64,000 nt of DNA. Source: Pararhizobium sp. A13. GTDB lineage: Bacteria; Pseudomonadota; Alphaproteobacteria; Rhizobiales; Rhizobiaceae. The notes under the pieces are model-generated. The model made no database searches and had not been told where the DNA came from. It saw only the letters and a list, made by a program, of their open reading frames with translations. Positions 56,181 to 64,000 of this stretch are shown piece after piece. Location of the stretch: NCBI RefSeq assembly GCF_040126305.1, contig NZ_CP149510.1, positions 2,119,001 through 2,183,000 of the forward strand, given 5' to 3'. The position numbers and the translations under genes were made by a program. Each line of letters begins with the position of its first letter. Within the stretch, counting starts at the first letter, position 1.

Positions 56181-56206
56181 TGTTTGCTGGGTTCTCCCAA
56201 TAGTCC

Positions 56207-56235
56207 AAAAAAAAGGCCCCGCCAATGGCGGAGCC
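56207..56235 (-). terminator. Intrinsic terminator of the second RTX gene
   Basis: On the minus strand GGCTCCGCC-ATT-GGCGGGGCC (one wobble) runs into eight T residues. It lies 29 bp after the stop codon of the RTX gene at 56265. Confidence 0.85.
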
Positions 56236-56264
56236 CTTCAACGCTTTGGCGAATTGCCGCCAGC

Positions 56265-57299
56265 TTAGACGAAGAAGTCGTCGGCAAACATCTTGGTGAT
56301 ATTGCTCACCTTGATCTGGAAGTCGGCAACCCGGTCGCCGTCGGTATCGCCGGAGATGGCGCCGCTGATGAACCGCAGCTCGCCGGCCTCGCCGTGGAAC
56401 CTCAGGCCGCCGATGAAAGTGAAACTCTGGTTGCCGCCGACCAATTCGTTGGCATCGATGGTTGAGAGATCGACGACGTCCAATTCGGAGCGGTGGAAAT
56501 CGGTGATGACGTCGCGCCTCGTGCCGACGACCGATTCGTTGATCGAATTGAAGTCGAACGTATCCTCGCCGGTGCCGCCGGTCAGGTAGTCGAAGCCTAA
56601 ACCGCCCACCAGGAGGTCCTCGCCGGTGCCGCCGTCGAGGTCGTCGTCGCCGGAGCCGCCATAGAGATCGTCGGCGCCGCCGAGGCCGTCGATGATATCG
56701 TCTCCGGCCAGGCCCTTAAGGACATTGCCTGCCGAGCTTCCGGTGATATCGTCATCGCCATAGTTCGTGCCGATTGCGTTCTCGATGCTGATCAGGTCTT
56801 CGGAATGGCCGCTGGTGGTCGAGGCCCATCCTTCGCCGAGGTCGATCGTCACGCCCTTGCCGCGCTGCGAGCTATATTCGTCCTGCAGCTGGTAGCTGAT
56901 CGTGTCGGTGCCGCTGCCGCCGTTGAAGTAGTTGTCGACGCCGACGGACTTGAAGGTGTCGTTGCCCGATTCGCCGTAGTAGTCGCTGGCTTCGGTATCG
57001 ACGACGAACTTGTCGTTGCCGGTGCCGCCCTTGACGACATCGGAGCTGCTCGCATCGCCTGCACGGATATCGGCGACATAGAGGTCGTTGCCGTCGCCGA
57101 GAAGGATGTCGTTGCCGCCTTCGAAGTAATTCAGCACGTAGTCATGGCCGGTTCCTGCGTCCACATAGTTGAAGCCGCCCAGGTCGTCGGTGCGATTGAG
57201 ATAGATATCGTCGTTGCCGCCACGACCGTAGATGGTAACTTCGGCGTCCTCGTCCTGGAAGATATTGTCGTCGCCATTGGTGCCGTAAATGGTTGCCAT
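56265..57299 (-). CDS. RTX-type calcium-binding repeat protein
   Basis: A 344-residue protein made almost wholly of Gly/Asp-rich repeats. It starts MATIYGTNGDDNIFQDEDAE and has two groups of nonapeptides: a first set in degenerate form (YGRGGNDDIYLN, YFEGGNDILLGDGNDLYV) and a second regular set near 215-260 (GGADDLYGGSGDDDLDGGTG, EDLLVGGLGFDYLTGG). The C-terminal part (DFHRSELDVVDLSTIDANEL) is a common RTX ending. No signal peptide, so type I secretion is expected but the exporter is not in the window. Probably a paralogue or partner of the RTX gene at 55005, on the same strand. An earlier start at 57323 adds eight residues. Confidence 0.85.
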   Translation of the reverse strand: MATIYGTNGDDNIFQDEDAEVTIYGRGGNDDIYLNRTDDLGGFNYVDAGTGHDYVLNYFEGGNDILLGDGNDLYVADIRAGDASSSDVVKGGTGNDKFVVDTEASDYYGESGNDTFKSVGVDNYFNGGSGTDTISYQLQDEYSSQRGKGVTIDLGEGWASTTSGHSEDLISIENAIGTNYGDDDITGSSAGNVLKGLAGDDIIDGLGGADDLYGGSGDDDLDGGTGEDLLVGGLGFDYLTGGTGEDTFDFNSINESVVGTRRDVITDFHRSELDVVDLSTIDANELVGGNQSFTFIGGLRFHGEAGELRFISGAISGDTDGDRVADFQIKVSNITKMFADDFFV

Positions 57300-57415
57300 G
57301 ATGCTAAGCCTTCCTGTTAACACTCTGAATTCTGAAGCGGATCATGCAGCCGATAAGGTGAATGATAGCTGAACCAATTGCGGCGATTTGGTGATTTCAA
57401 AAAGGGCTTTTGGTG

Positions 57416-57784
57416 TCAGCAGTCGGTGACGTCGACGCTGGTGATCCTGCCTTCCTGGTTGAAGGTGATGATCTCTTCGCCCTGCCGCCGAAGCAGTTTT
57501 CCGGTGAGCGTGCTGGTGGCAGTCAGGTGCCAGATAGAGCGTGCCGAAACGGCTGACAGCGGTTCGATCAGGCTGTCTTCGGCGATCTGATCGGGATATT
57601 CGGTGAAATAGCGCCGGAACGCTGCCATGATGTCGGCGCGGCCTTTGAGGCCGCCGATCTTGCCGGAGGAATAGGTCGCATCCTCCGTGAAGAAAGCTTC
57701 GATCGCGGCAAAATCGAGCGCACTGATGGCTGCGTGAAACCGCCTCACGAGCGCGACGGGATCAAGGGCAGGCTGCGCACCCAT
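57416..57784 (-). CDS. NTF2-like (SnoaL-fold) protein
   Basis: A 122-residue cone-shaped alpha-beta barrel protein. The helix DPVALVRRFHAAISALDFAA and strand FFTEDATYSSGKIGGLKGRA start the fold; the strands ARSIWHLTATSTLTGK and EEIITFNQEGRITSVDV end it. Such proteins bind or transform small molecules; nothing points to a substrate. ATG 57784 is 2 bp after the HAD stop, so the two genes are coupled; the longer frame to 57859 overlaps the HAD gene. Confidence 0.78.
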   Translation of the reverse strand: MGAQPALDPVALVRRFHAAISALDFAAIEAFFTEDATYSSGKIGGLKGRADIMAAFRRYFTEYPDQIAEDSLIEPLSAVSARSIWHLTATSTLTGKLLRRQGEEIITFNQEGRITSVDVTDC

Positions 57785-57786
57785 TC

Positions 57787-58404
57787 TCACACATTGACCC
57801 CATAGGCCAGAAGATCGGCCTGCAACGTCTGCGGGTCGGTGAAAAGCACGGCATGCCATCCCGCCGCCCGCGCGCCTTCGACATTGACCATGTTGTCGTC
57901 GATGAACAGCGTCGCGGAAGGATCGAGGCTGAAGGTTTCGGCATGGGTATGGTAGATCGCCACGTCCGGCTTGATCAGCCGCGCATCCGCCGAAACCGTG
58001 ACGCCGCGCGGCAGGGTTAGGAACGGATAAAGCTTCTGTGCCTCCTTGAAGGTATCGGAGGCGAAATTGGTGAGGAGCGTCACGTCATAGCCCTTGGCGA
58101 TCAGGCACTCCATGATCGAGACGCATTCGACATAGGCATGTGGCACCATCTCGTGCCAGTGCTTGCGAAAGGCCCGGATGTTTTCCTCATGCGCCGGATG
58201 CTCGGCGATCAACTGGTCTTCCGCCTCGCGCCAGTCGCGGCCCCGGTCCTGCTCGATGTTCCAGTCATGCGTGCAGACATTGGCGAAGAACCATTTGCGC
58301 TCCGCTTCGTCCGGAATGATCCGGCTGAAGGGGATATGCGGATCGTAATGGATCAGCACCTTGCCGATATCGAAAACGATGTGGCGGATCTCGACGCTGC
58401 TCAT
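57787..58404 (-). CDS. HAD family hydrolase (epoxide hydrolase N-terminal-like group)
   Basis: A 205-residue HAD-superfamily hydrolase. Motif I is VFDIGKVLIHYDP (nucleophile Asp11; Gly-Lys in place of the second Asp, as in the YihX-like group), motif II is LLTNFASDTF, motif III is RLIKPDVAIY and motif IV FIDDNMVNVEGARAAG. The group includes phosphatases acting on sugar phosphates such as alpha-D-glucose-1-phosphate (YihX) and the N-terminal domain of soluble epoxide hydrolase. Its ATG overlaps the mutY stop and the NTF2-like gene follows, so it is the middle gene of a small operon. Substrate unknown. Confidence 0.86.
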   Translation of the reverse strand: MSSVEIRHIVFDIGKVLIHYDPHIPFSRIIPDEAERKWFFANVCTHDWNIEQDRGRDWREAEDQLIAEHPAHEENIRAFRKHWHEMVPHAYVECVSIMECLIAKGYDVTLLTNFASDTFKEAQKLYPFLTLPRGVTVSADARLIKPDVAIYHTHAETFSLDPSATLFIDDNMVNVEGARAAGWHAVLFTDPQTLQADLLAYGVNV

Positions 58405-59522
58405 CAGGTGTTCCTCGGTTCCCTGGCTCCATCACGCTTGCCGCGGAAGGCATGCGGTATAGCCTGGGCGATTGCTTTTTTCATGACGGTCGGCAGCGCC
58501 TGCGCCCCCAGCGAGGCAAACGGTTCCCACCAGCCATTTCCGCTTTTGTTCTGGTTGGCGACATTCGCGCGATAGACAGACAAGCGCAATTCAAAATGCG
58601 TAAAAACATGCGTGATCGTGCCGCAGGGTTCCCAGCTGGCGGCAAAAGGCTGCGCCTCGACCGAGGTTTCGCCGTCGATGCGGGCCGTCCATGCTGTACC
58701 CGGCACCTCGGTCATCCCGCCCAGCAGGCCGGTTTCGGCGCGCTTGCGCAGATAGACCGCGCCCTGCGGGCAACTGGCGACAAAGGCCGCGCCGACACGC
58801 AGCGGCTTGTCCTTTTTCGCCGCCTTGCGCGGAAAGGTCTCCGGATCGGCGGTCTTCAACGCCAGACAGAGATCGTTGAAAGGACAGAGCGCACAGGCAG
58901 GGCGTTTCGGGGTGCAGGTCGTCGCGCCGAGGTCCATCATGCCTTGAGCGAAATCGCCCGGCCTGTCCGCCGGTGTCATCCTGGCCACCAGCGACCGCAT
59001 TTGCGGTTTGGCAGTGGGCAGCGGCGTCTCGATCGCATGCAGCCGCGAAATCACCCGCTCGACATTGCCATCGAGCACGGCGCTCCGCCGGTTGAAGGCG
59101 ATGGCAGCGACTGCCGCCGCCGTATAGTCGCCGATCCCCGGCAGCGCCTTTAGCCCTTGCTCGGTGCCGGGAAACACGCCCTGATGATCGCGGGCGATCG
59201 CCTCGGCGCATTTCTTCAGGTTTCGCGCCCGGGCATAGTAGCCGAGCCCCGCCCAGGCCTTCATCACCTCTTCGGTGTCGGCTGCCGCGAGATCCGTAAC
59301 CTTGGGCCAGAGCAACAGGAACTTGTGGAAATAGGGTTTGACCGCCTGCACGGTCGTCTGCTGCAACATCACTTCCGACAGCCAGACGTGATAGGGATCG
59401 GCGACGACGCCATCCCTTGCCATCGGCGGCGAGACGCGCCAGGGCAGGTCGCGATGGTGCCGGTCGTACCAGGCGAGAAGCCGGTTGGCCGCATCGGCCG
59501 CTTTGAATGTCTGCTGCATCAT
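58404..59522 (-). CDS. mutY: A/G-specific adenine DNA glycosylase
   Basis: Removes adenine opposite 8-oxoguanine, a GO-system repair enzyme. The 372-residue protein has the catalytic Glu50 in WLSEVMLQQTTV, the helix-hairpin-helix LPGIGDYTAAAVAAIAF with Asp151 in AVLDGNVERVISR, and the [4Fe-4S] cysteines 203, 210, 213 and 219 in CTPKRPACALCPFNDLC. A C-terminal NUDIX-like 8-oxoG recognition domain follows (LRKRAETGLLGGMTEVPGTA and THVFTHFELRLSVYRA). ATG 59522 (or 59519) was chosen over 59576, which overlaps the region of the divergent gene. It leads mutY-HAD-NTF2-like. Confidence 0.94.
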   Translation of the reverse strand: MMQQTFKAADAANRLLAWYDRHHRDLPWRVSPPMARDGVVADPYHVWLSEVMLQQTTVQAVKPYFHKFLLLWPKVTDLAAADTEEVMKAWAGLGYYARARNLKKCAEAIARDHQGVFPGTEQGLKALPGIGDYTAAAVAAIAFNRRSAVLDGNVERVISRLHAIETPLPTAKPQMRSLVARMTPADRPGDFAQGMMDLGATTCTPKRPACALCPFNDLCLALKTADPETFPRKAAKKDKPLRVGAAFVASCPQGAVYLRKRAETGLLGGMTEVPGTAWTARIDGETSVEAQPFAASWEPCGTITHVFTHFELRLSVYRANVANQNKSGNGWWEPFASLGAQALPTVMKKAIAQAIPHAFRGKRDGAREPRNT

Positions 59523-59605
59523 TTGCCCGAGGATTGGGTACGGCCTATACTTGGAGGAGTGTTCGCCATCCTTCAAGGCGAAATCGAGAAGCGAAAGCCG
59601 TTCTG

Positions 59606-60112
59606 TTGAAACAACCTTATACCCGCAAGGGCGTCGTCCAGATCAGCGAGATCGCCAACGGCCTGATCGACCCGGTGCTCGCCAAACGCGCCGGCATCAA
59701 CACGCTGCTGCTCGGCTCCTGGGACGAGATCGCCGGCGAGGAGTTTGCCGATTGCACCCGGCCGGAAAAGATCGCCTGGCCGCGGCGCGCCTCGGAAATG
59801 GCGGGCGAGGGCGGTTATCAGCCCGGTGTCCTGACCGTTGCCTGCGAAGGCGCGCGCGCCCTGTTCCTCACCCATGCGCAGGGCGAACTGATCCAGCGGA
59901 TCAACGGCTTCTTCGGTTTCCCGGCAATCAACCAGATGCGGATCGTGCAAAAGCCGGTCTCCCCGCCGCCCAAGCCGCATCGCAAGCCGAAGCCGCTGAC
60001 CGGCGCTCGGGCGCGGCATCTGGAAGAGATGATGGATGGCATCGAGAATGATGCGTTGAAAGCGGCGCTGACGAGGCTTGGCACGGCCGTCATGTCTCAG
60101 CGCAAGAAATGA
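59606..60112 (+). CDS. DciA-like DUF721 protein (helicase loader candidate)
   Basis: A 168-residue protein of the DUF721/DciA family, proposed ancestral loaders of the replicative helicase DnaB. It starts at TTG 59606 (LKQPYTRKGVVQISEIANGL) and has the DciA core YTRKGVVQISEIANGLIDPV and a KH-like domain (WDEIAGEEFADCTRPEKIAW, LTVACEGARALFLTHAQGEL). A longer frame to 59507 has no conserved residues. The C-terminus is basic. It is divergent from mutY (83 bp) and precedes the lipoprotein DsbA gene and smc, an order conserved in Rhizobiaceae. Confidence 0.85.
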   Translation: MKQPYTRKGVVQISEIANGLIDPVLAKRAGINTLLLGSWDEIAGEEFADCTRPEKIAWPRRASEMAGEGGYQPGVLTVACEGARALFLTHAQGELIQRINGFFGFPAINQMRIVQKPVSPPPKPHRKPKPLTGARARHLEEMMDGIENDALKAALTRLGTAVMSQRKK

Positions 60113-60235
60113 CACAAAACATCAGCCGGTCACAATTGTTTGAACTTTGGTGAGCGGCAGGCCCTTGTCGCCCCCGACAAGGCAAGTTATCGAATTTTCG
60201 ACCGTTTTCGTTCATCCCTTTATACAGGTGAAACC

Positions 60236-61117
60236 ATGTCCCTTTCTGAAATGAGCCTCTTCAAGCGCCTCCTAAGCGGCGTCGCCGTGGCTGCCATCGC
60301 CGTGACGCTCGCCGCCTGCAGCGACGAGAAGAAGGGCGCGGCTTCGAACGCTCCGGCAACGGAAACGACCGAAACGGCGGCGAAGACCGAGGTCAAGCCG
60401 GCTGATGGCTCGATGATGGCCGCGACGAAGACGGAAGTTAAGCCGGTCGATGGCACGATGACCTCCTCGACCATGTCGTCGGCCACGAAGCCTGCGACCG
60501 CTGACGCCAACCAGACGCAGATGGCGCAGGCTGCAGCCCCCGCCAAGGCTGAGCTGCCCGAGGTCCAGGGTGAAGTCGATATCGCCAAGTTGATGGAGCC
60601 CGGTCCGCTGCCGGAAATGTCGATCGGCAAGGCCGATGCGCCGGTGACCATCGTCGAATACATGTCGATGACCTGCCCGCATTGCGCGCGCTTCCACAAC
60701 GAGACCTTCGACGCCATCAAGGCGAAGTACGTCGACAGCGGTAAGGTCCGGTTCGTCGTTCGCGAGTTTCCGTTCGATCCGCGTGCTGCTGCCGCCTTCA
60801 TGCTGGCGCGCTGCGCGCCCGAGGGCCAGTATTTCCCGATGGTGTCGATGCTGTTCAAGCAGCAGGAAACCTGGGCTGCGGCCCCGAACGGCCGCGATGC
60901 ACTGCTGCAGATGTCGAAACTCGCCGGTTTTACACAGGAGAGCTTCGAGGCCTGCTTGACGAACCAGAAACTTCTCGATGATGTGCAGGCAACGATGCAG
61001 AAGGGCGAGAAGGATTTCGGGGTAAAGGCCACCCCGACCTTCTTCATCAACGGCAAGCAATATTCCGGAGAAATGTCGGTTGACACCATGTCGGCCCTTA
61101 TCGACACGATGCTCTGA
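60236..61117 (+). CDS. Lipoprotein DsbA-family thioredoxin-fold protein
   Basis: A 293-residue membrane-anchored disulfide-type protein. The signal segment RLLSGVAVAAIAVTLAAC gives a lipobox Cys at residue 28. A Thr/Ala/Lys-rich linker (about 30-110) contains a near-repeat (TEVKPADGSMMAATK, then TEVKPVDGTM). The thioredoxin fold from about 115 has the CPHC active site at Cys147-Cys150 and the cis-Pro at 267 in VKATPTFFING. A helical insert has two more Cys (RCAPEGQYF, EACLTNQ). It resembles DsbA-like proteins of the Com1/ScsC type and may oxidise or isomerise envelope proteins. ATG 60236 places the signal peptide properly; the longer frame to 60140 was rejected. Confidence 0.88.
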   Translation: MSLSEMSLFKRLLSGVAVAAIAVTLAACSDEKKGAASNAPATETTETAAKTEVKPADGSMMAATKTEVKPVDGTMTSSTMSSATKPATADANQTQMAQAAAPAKAELPEVQGEVDIAKLMEPGPLPEMSIGKADAPVTIVEYMSMTCPHCARFHNETFDAIKAKYVDSGKVRFVVREFPFDPRAAAAFMLARCAPEGQYFPMVSMLFKQQETWAAAPNGRDALLQMSKLAGFTQESFEACLTNQKLLDDVQATMQKGEKDFGVKATPTFFINGKQYSGEMSVDTMSALIDTML

Positions 61118-61144
61118 TCCTTCGCGTTCTTTGAGAACGACCGG

Positions 61145-61169
61145 CGGGCGCCTCAGTGCGCCCGTTTTT
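61145..61169 (+). terminator. Intrinsic terminator after the DsbA-like gene
   Basis: CGGGCGC and GCGCCCG form 7-bp perfect arms around a 6-base loop, followed by TTTTTCTTT. It stands 27 bp after the stop codon. Confidence 0.82.
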
Positions 61170-61173
61170 CTTT

Positions 61174-61281
61174 ACCCCCTTGAGGGGGGAGGTCGCGCGG
61201 GTGGGGGTGAACTTTGGGTGCCGCAAGAGGTCACCCCACCCCGGAGCTGCGCTCCGACCCTCCCCCTCAAGGGGAGGGTGG
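61174..61281. repeat. Inverted intergenic repeat before smc
   Basis: The left arm (ACCCCCTTGAGGGGGGAGGT, 61174-61193, extending to GGGTGGGGGTGA) and the right arm (TCACCCCACCCC to ACCCTCCCCCTCAAGGGGAG) are imperfect inverses around a short spacer. This is a rhizobial intergenic repeat distinct from the two other families in the window. Its right end (GGGGAGGGT, 61271-61279) lies 6 bp before the smc ATG and serves as its ribosome binding site. Confidence 0.75.
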
Positions 61282-61285
61282 CTCC

Positions 61286-64000
61286 ATGAAATTCACAAAA
61301 CTTCGTCTTCTCGGTTTCAAGTCCTTCGTCGAACCCTCCGAATTCGTCATCGAGCGGGGGCTGACCGGCGTTGTCGGGCCGAATGGCTGCGGCAAGTCCA
61401 ATCTGGTCGAAGCGCTGCGCTGGGTGATGGGGGAAAACTCCTATAAGAACATGCGCGCGTCCGGCATGGACGACGTGATCTTTTCCGGTTCCGGCAAGCG
61501 CCCGGCCCGCAACACCGCTGAAGTCGGCCTCTATCTCGACAATTCCGACCGCACGGCGCCCGCCGCCTTCAACGACAGCGACGAGATCCAGGTGACGCGG
61601 CGGATCGAGCGTGAGAACGGCTCGGTCTATCGTATCAACGGCAAGGAAGCGCGCGCCAAGGATGTGCAGCTCCTGTTCGCCGACGCCTCGACCGGCGCCC
61701 GCTCGCCGTCCATGGTCGGGCAGGGGCGGATCGGCGAACTGATCGCCGCCAAGCCGCAAGCGCGCCGGCAGCTGCTCGAAGAGGCCGCCGGCATTTCGGG
61801 CCTCCATTCGCGCCGCCACGAGGCCGAGCTACGTCTGAAGGGTGCCGAGACCAATCTGGAGCGGCTGGAGGATGTGACCTCCCAGCTCGAAAGCCAGATC
61901 GAAAGCCTGAAGCGCCAGGCGCGCCAGGCCAACCGCTTCAAGATGCTGTCGGCCGACATCCGCCGCCACGAGGCGATGCTTCTGCATATCCGCTGGGCGC
62001 AGGCGAAGGAGGCCGAAGCCGAGGCCGACAGGCACCTCAATCAGGCGACATCGCTGGTTGCCGAAAAGGCGCAAGCCCAGATGGAGGCGGCCAAGGCGCA
62101 AGGCATTGCCAGCCTGAAGATGCCGGAACTGCGCGAAGGCGAGGCGCGCGCGGCGGCGGCCCTGCAGCGGCTGCAGATCGCCAAGTCGCAACTCGAGGAA
62201 GACGCCGGTCGCATCCTGCGTCGCCGCGACGAGTTGCAGCGCCGCCTGTCGCAGCTTGCCGAGGATATCGTCCGTGAGGAGCGCCTCGTGGCTGACAATG
62301 CCGGCATTCTCGCCCGGCTGGACGAAGAGGAAAGCGACCTACGCGACCTCCTGTCCGAAGCCGGCGAGCGGGCCGAGGAGGCGCGCGAGCGGCTGGCCGA
62401 GGCCAGCGAAGCACTAGGCGAAAGCGAGCGCCAACTGGGGCTTCTGACCGCCGAGCGGGCCGAAGCGCAGGCAACGCGCAACCAACTCGAAAAGACCATC
62501 CGCGATCTCTCCGAGCGGCAGGCGCGTCTCGCCCGGCAATTGTCCGACCAGAACCGTGATCTCGAAGACCTCGACCGGCAGATTTCGGCACTTCCCGATC
62601 CGCAGGAAAAGCGCGAGGAGGTCGAGGCGGTCGAAGCGGCGCTGGAGCAGGCGGAAAACGCCATCGCCGATATCGAGGACGCACTGAACTCCGCGCGCTT
62701 GGCAGAGGTCAATGCCCGACCGCCGGTCGATGCGGCTCGTGCCCGGCTGAACGGCATCGAGACGGAAGCCCGCACGATCCGCCGCATGCTCGAAGCGACC
62801 GCGATACAGGGTGCCGCCCCACCGGTGGTCGACGACATGAAGGTCGATCGCGGTTTCGAAGCAGCCCTGGGCGCCGCCCTTGGCGAAGACCTGGAATCGC
62901 CGCTCGATCCGAGCGCGCCGGCCCATTGGCGGGTGCCGGCCGATGGATCGGACGATCCGCGATTGCCGGACGGCGCGGTGTCGTTGACCGAGCATGTGCG
63001 CGCACCGCAGGCGCTCGAGCGCGGTCTGCGCCAGATCGGCATCGTCGAGAGTGACGCGGTGGCCGAAGGGCTTTTGCCGATGCTGAAGGCCGGCCAGCGG
63101 CTGGTGACGCGCCAGGGTGCCGTCTGGCGCTGGGACGGCCATGTGACCGGCGCCGATGCGCCGAGCGCGGCGGCGCTCCGCCTTGAGCAGAAGAACCGGC
63201 TGGCCGAACTCGAAGGCGAACTTACCGATGCCCGCCATCAGCTGGAGCTGGCTGAGGCGGATCTGGCCGCCGCCGCGGCGCGCATCCGCGCTGAAGACGA
63301 GCGCCTGCGGCTGTCGCGTGAGCAGCAGCGCATGGTGGTGCGCAAACTCGCGGAAGCGCGCGACGCGCTTGCAGCCGCAGAGCGTGCATCCGGCGATCTC
63401 GTCCGCCGCCGCGCGGTTCTCTCGGAAACGAGCAGCCAGCTTGCCTTGCAGGTCGAGGAAATCGGCGAGCAGATGGAAGGCGCGCGCGAGGCGCTGGAGG
63501 ATGCGCCGGATCTCGGCGAACTCGAACGCCGGCTGAACGGCCAGATGACGACCGTCGCGACCGACCGGGCGAGGGTCGCCGAAGCGCGCGCGATCAATGA
63601 TGGTCTTGCCCGCGAAAACGAAGCGCGTGAGCGCCGCATCCGGGGAATCGCTGCCGAGCGGCAGACCTGGAATGTGCGCGCGGCGAGCGCGCAGGAGCAT
63701 ATCGAGACCCTGCGCGAGCGTGAAAGCGAGGCGCGCGAGGAAGCCGAAGAGCTTCTTGAGGCTCCGGATGAATTCGACGAGAAACGTCGCGCGCTGATGA
63801 ATGAATTGTCGAAGGCGGAGGAGGCCCGGCGGCAGGCGGCCGACCTTCTGGCAGCGGCCGAAACCCGTCAACGCGAGGCCGATCGGCTGGCAGCAACCGC
63901 GCTGTCGGAACTTGCCGAAACCCGCGAGAAGCGCGGCCGTGCGGAAGAACGACTCGTTTCGGCCCGCGAAAAGCGGGTGGAGGTCGAAGTTCGCATTCGC
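61286..64000 (+). CDS. smc: Chromosome segregation ATPase SMC (partial)
   Basis: Condensin core protein that loads at ParB-parS sites and compacts the chromosome; acts with ScpA and ScpB. Only the first 905 codons are in the window; full length should be about 1150. The N-terminus has Walker A GPNGCGKS (residues 31-38) in KLRLLGFKSFVEPSEFVIER, the ABC-type N-terminal half with LVEALRWVMGE, then MVGQGRIGELIAAKPQARRQ. Coiled-coil of about 300 residues, a hinge region (about residues 505-625), and the returning coil follow. The ATG at 61286 is preceded by GGGGAGGGT inside a repeat. The Walker B/signature C-terminal head is beyond the edge. Confidence 0.95.
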   Translation, partial: MKFTKLRLLGFKSFVEPSEFVIERGLTGVVGPNGCGKSNLVEALRWVMGENSYKNMRASGMDDVIFSGSGKRPARNTAEVGLYLDNSDRTAPAAFNDSDEIQVTRRIERENGSVYRINGKEARAKDVQLLFADASTGARSPSMVGQGRIGELIAAKPQARRQLLEEAAGISGLHSRRHEAELRLKGAETNLERLEDVTSQLESQIESLKRQARQANRFKMLSADIRRHEAMLLHIRWAQAKEAEAEADRHLNQATSLVAEKAQAQMEAAKAQGIASLKMPELREGEARAAAALQRLQIAKSQLEEDAGRILRRRDELQRRLSQLAEDIVREERLVADNAGILARLDEEESDLRDLLSEAGERAEEARERLAEASEALGESERQLGLLTAERAEAQATRNQLEKTIRDLSERQARLARQLSDQNRDLEDLDRQISALPDPQEKREEVEAVEAALEQAENAIADIEDALNSARLAEVNARPPVDAARARLNGIETEARTIRRMLEATAIQGAAPPVVDDMKVDRGFEAALGAALGEDLESPLDPSAPAHWRVPADGSDDPRLPDGAVSLTEHVRAPQALERGLRQIGIVESDAVAEGLLPMLKAGQRLVTRQGAVWRWDGHVTGADAPSAAALRLEQKNRLAELEGELTDARHQLELAEADLAAAAARIRAEDERLRLSREQQRMVVRKLAEARDALAAAERASGDLVRRRAVLSETSSQLALQVEEIGEQMEGAREALEDAPDLGELERRLNGQMTTVATDRARVAEARAINDGLARENEARERRIRGIAAERQTWNVRAASAQEHIETLRERESEAREEAEELLEAPDEFDEKRRALMNELSKAEEARRQAADLLAAAETRQREADRLAATALSELAETREKRGRAEERLVSAREKRVEVEVRIR

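Noticed and set aside
62414..63871. 485-codon minus-strand frame opposite smc
   Set aside because: The smc coiled-coil region gives long antisense frames; no family motif appears on the minus strand.

Overview
The window reads as chromosomal DNA of an alphaproteobacterium of the order Rhizobiales, most likely family Rhizobiaceae (Rhizobium/Agrobacterium/Ensifer type). The evidence is high GC content, a BioMNY biotin uptake cassette, a CcrM-type GAnTC methylase, the aa3 oxidase order ctaC-ctaD-ctaB-small-ctaG-ctaE followed by DUF983-SURF1-ispH-thrB-rnhA, the mutY-dciA-DsbA-smc order, an IalB-family protein, a RibB with a degenerate RibA half, and palindromic intergenic repeats of rhizobial type. 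Most of it is ordinary core genome; no rRNA, tRNA or CRISPR array was seen.

Layout. 1-1.8 kb: bioY (cut by the window edge), bioN, bioM. 1.9-7.9 kb: accessory metabolism and regulators (YcaQ-like glycosylase, MocR regulator divergent from an EamA exporter, TetR divergent from a VOC protein), then a decaying patch with an NTF2-like remnant, mntR and a frameshifted, N-terminally truncated ZIP transporter. 8-21.4 kb: housekeeping genes (ribB-like, aroC, a CHASE-GGDEF-EAL protein, fabI, DnaJ-like, pdxH, a polysaccharide deacetylase, tldD, ialB). 21.8-32.6 kb: the aa3 cytochrome c oxidase and its assembly genes, ispH, thrB and rnhA. Between ctaE and DUF983 sits about 1.1 kb of foreign material: an IS200-like element whose transposase has an in-frame stop, then a promoter/operator, a 25-codon toxin remnant and an intact antitoxin.

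32.6-41.5 kb: stress and redox genes (persulfide dioxygenase-rhodanese fusion, two peroxiredoxins, two ArsR regulators with partner genes, an exported DsbD-alpha-like protein, YqgE, CsbD, a zinc peptidase). 41.5-47.8 kb: a minus-strand run thrC, M16 peptidase, GNAT acetyltransferase and a membrane GGDEF-EAL protein. 48-57.4 kb: a lipoprotein, a HAD phosphatase, DUF1284, an ArsR regulator divergent from a NIPSNAP/ABM pair, an exported von Willebrand-A protein, ccrM and two RTX calcium-binding proteins, with a candidate small RNA between the RTX genes. 57.4-64 kb: NTF2-like, HAD, mutY, dciA, a lipoprotein DsbA and the first 905 codons of smc.

No large new multi-gene system was recognised. The signals most worth testing are a perfect FNR/FixK-type box 19 bp before the ctaC start codon, the orphan antitoxin with its own operator-bearing promoter beside a broken IS200, the unassigned strong terminator near 56.15 kb that suggests a small RNA, and a palindromic repeat that seems to supply the smc ribosome binding site. 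Starts were often moved inward from the longest open frame when a better ribosome binding site, family length or signal peptide argued for it; each entry says so.
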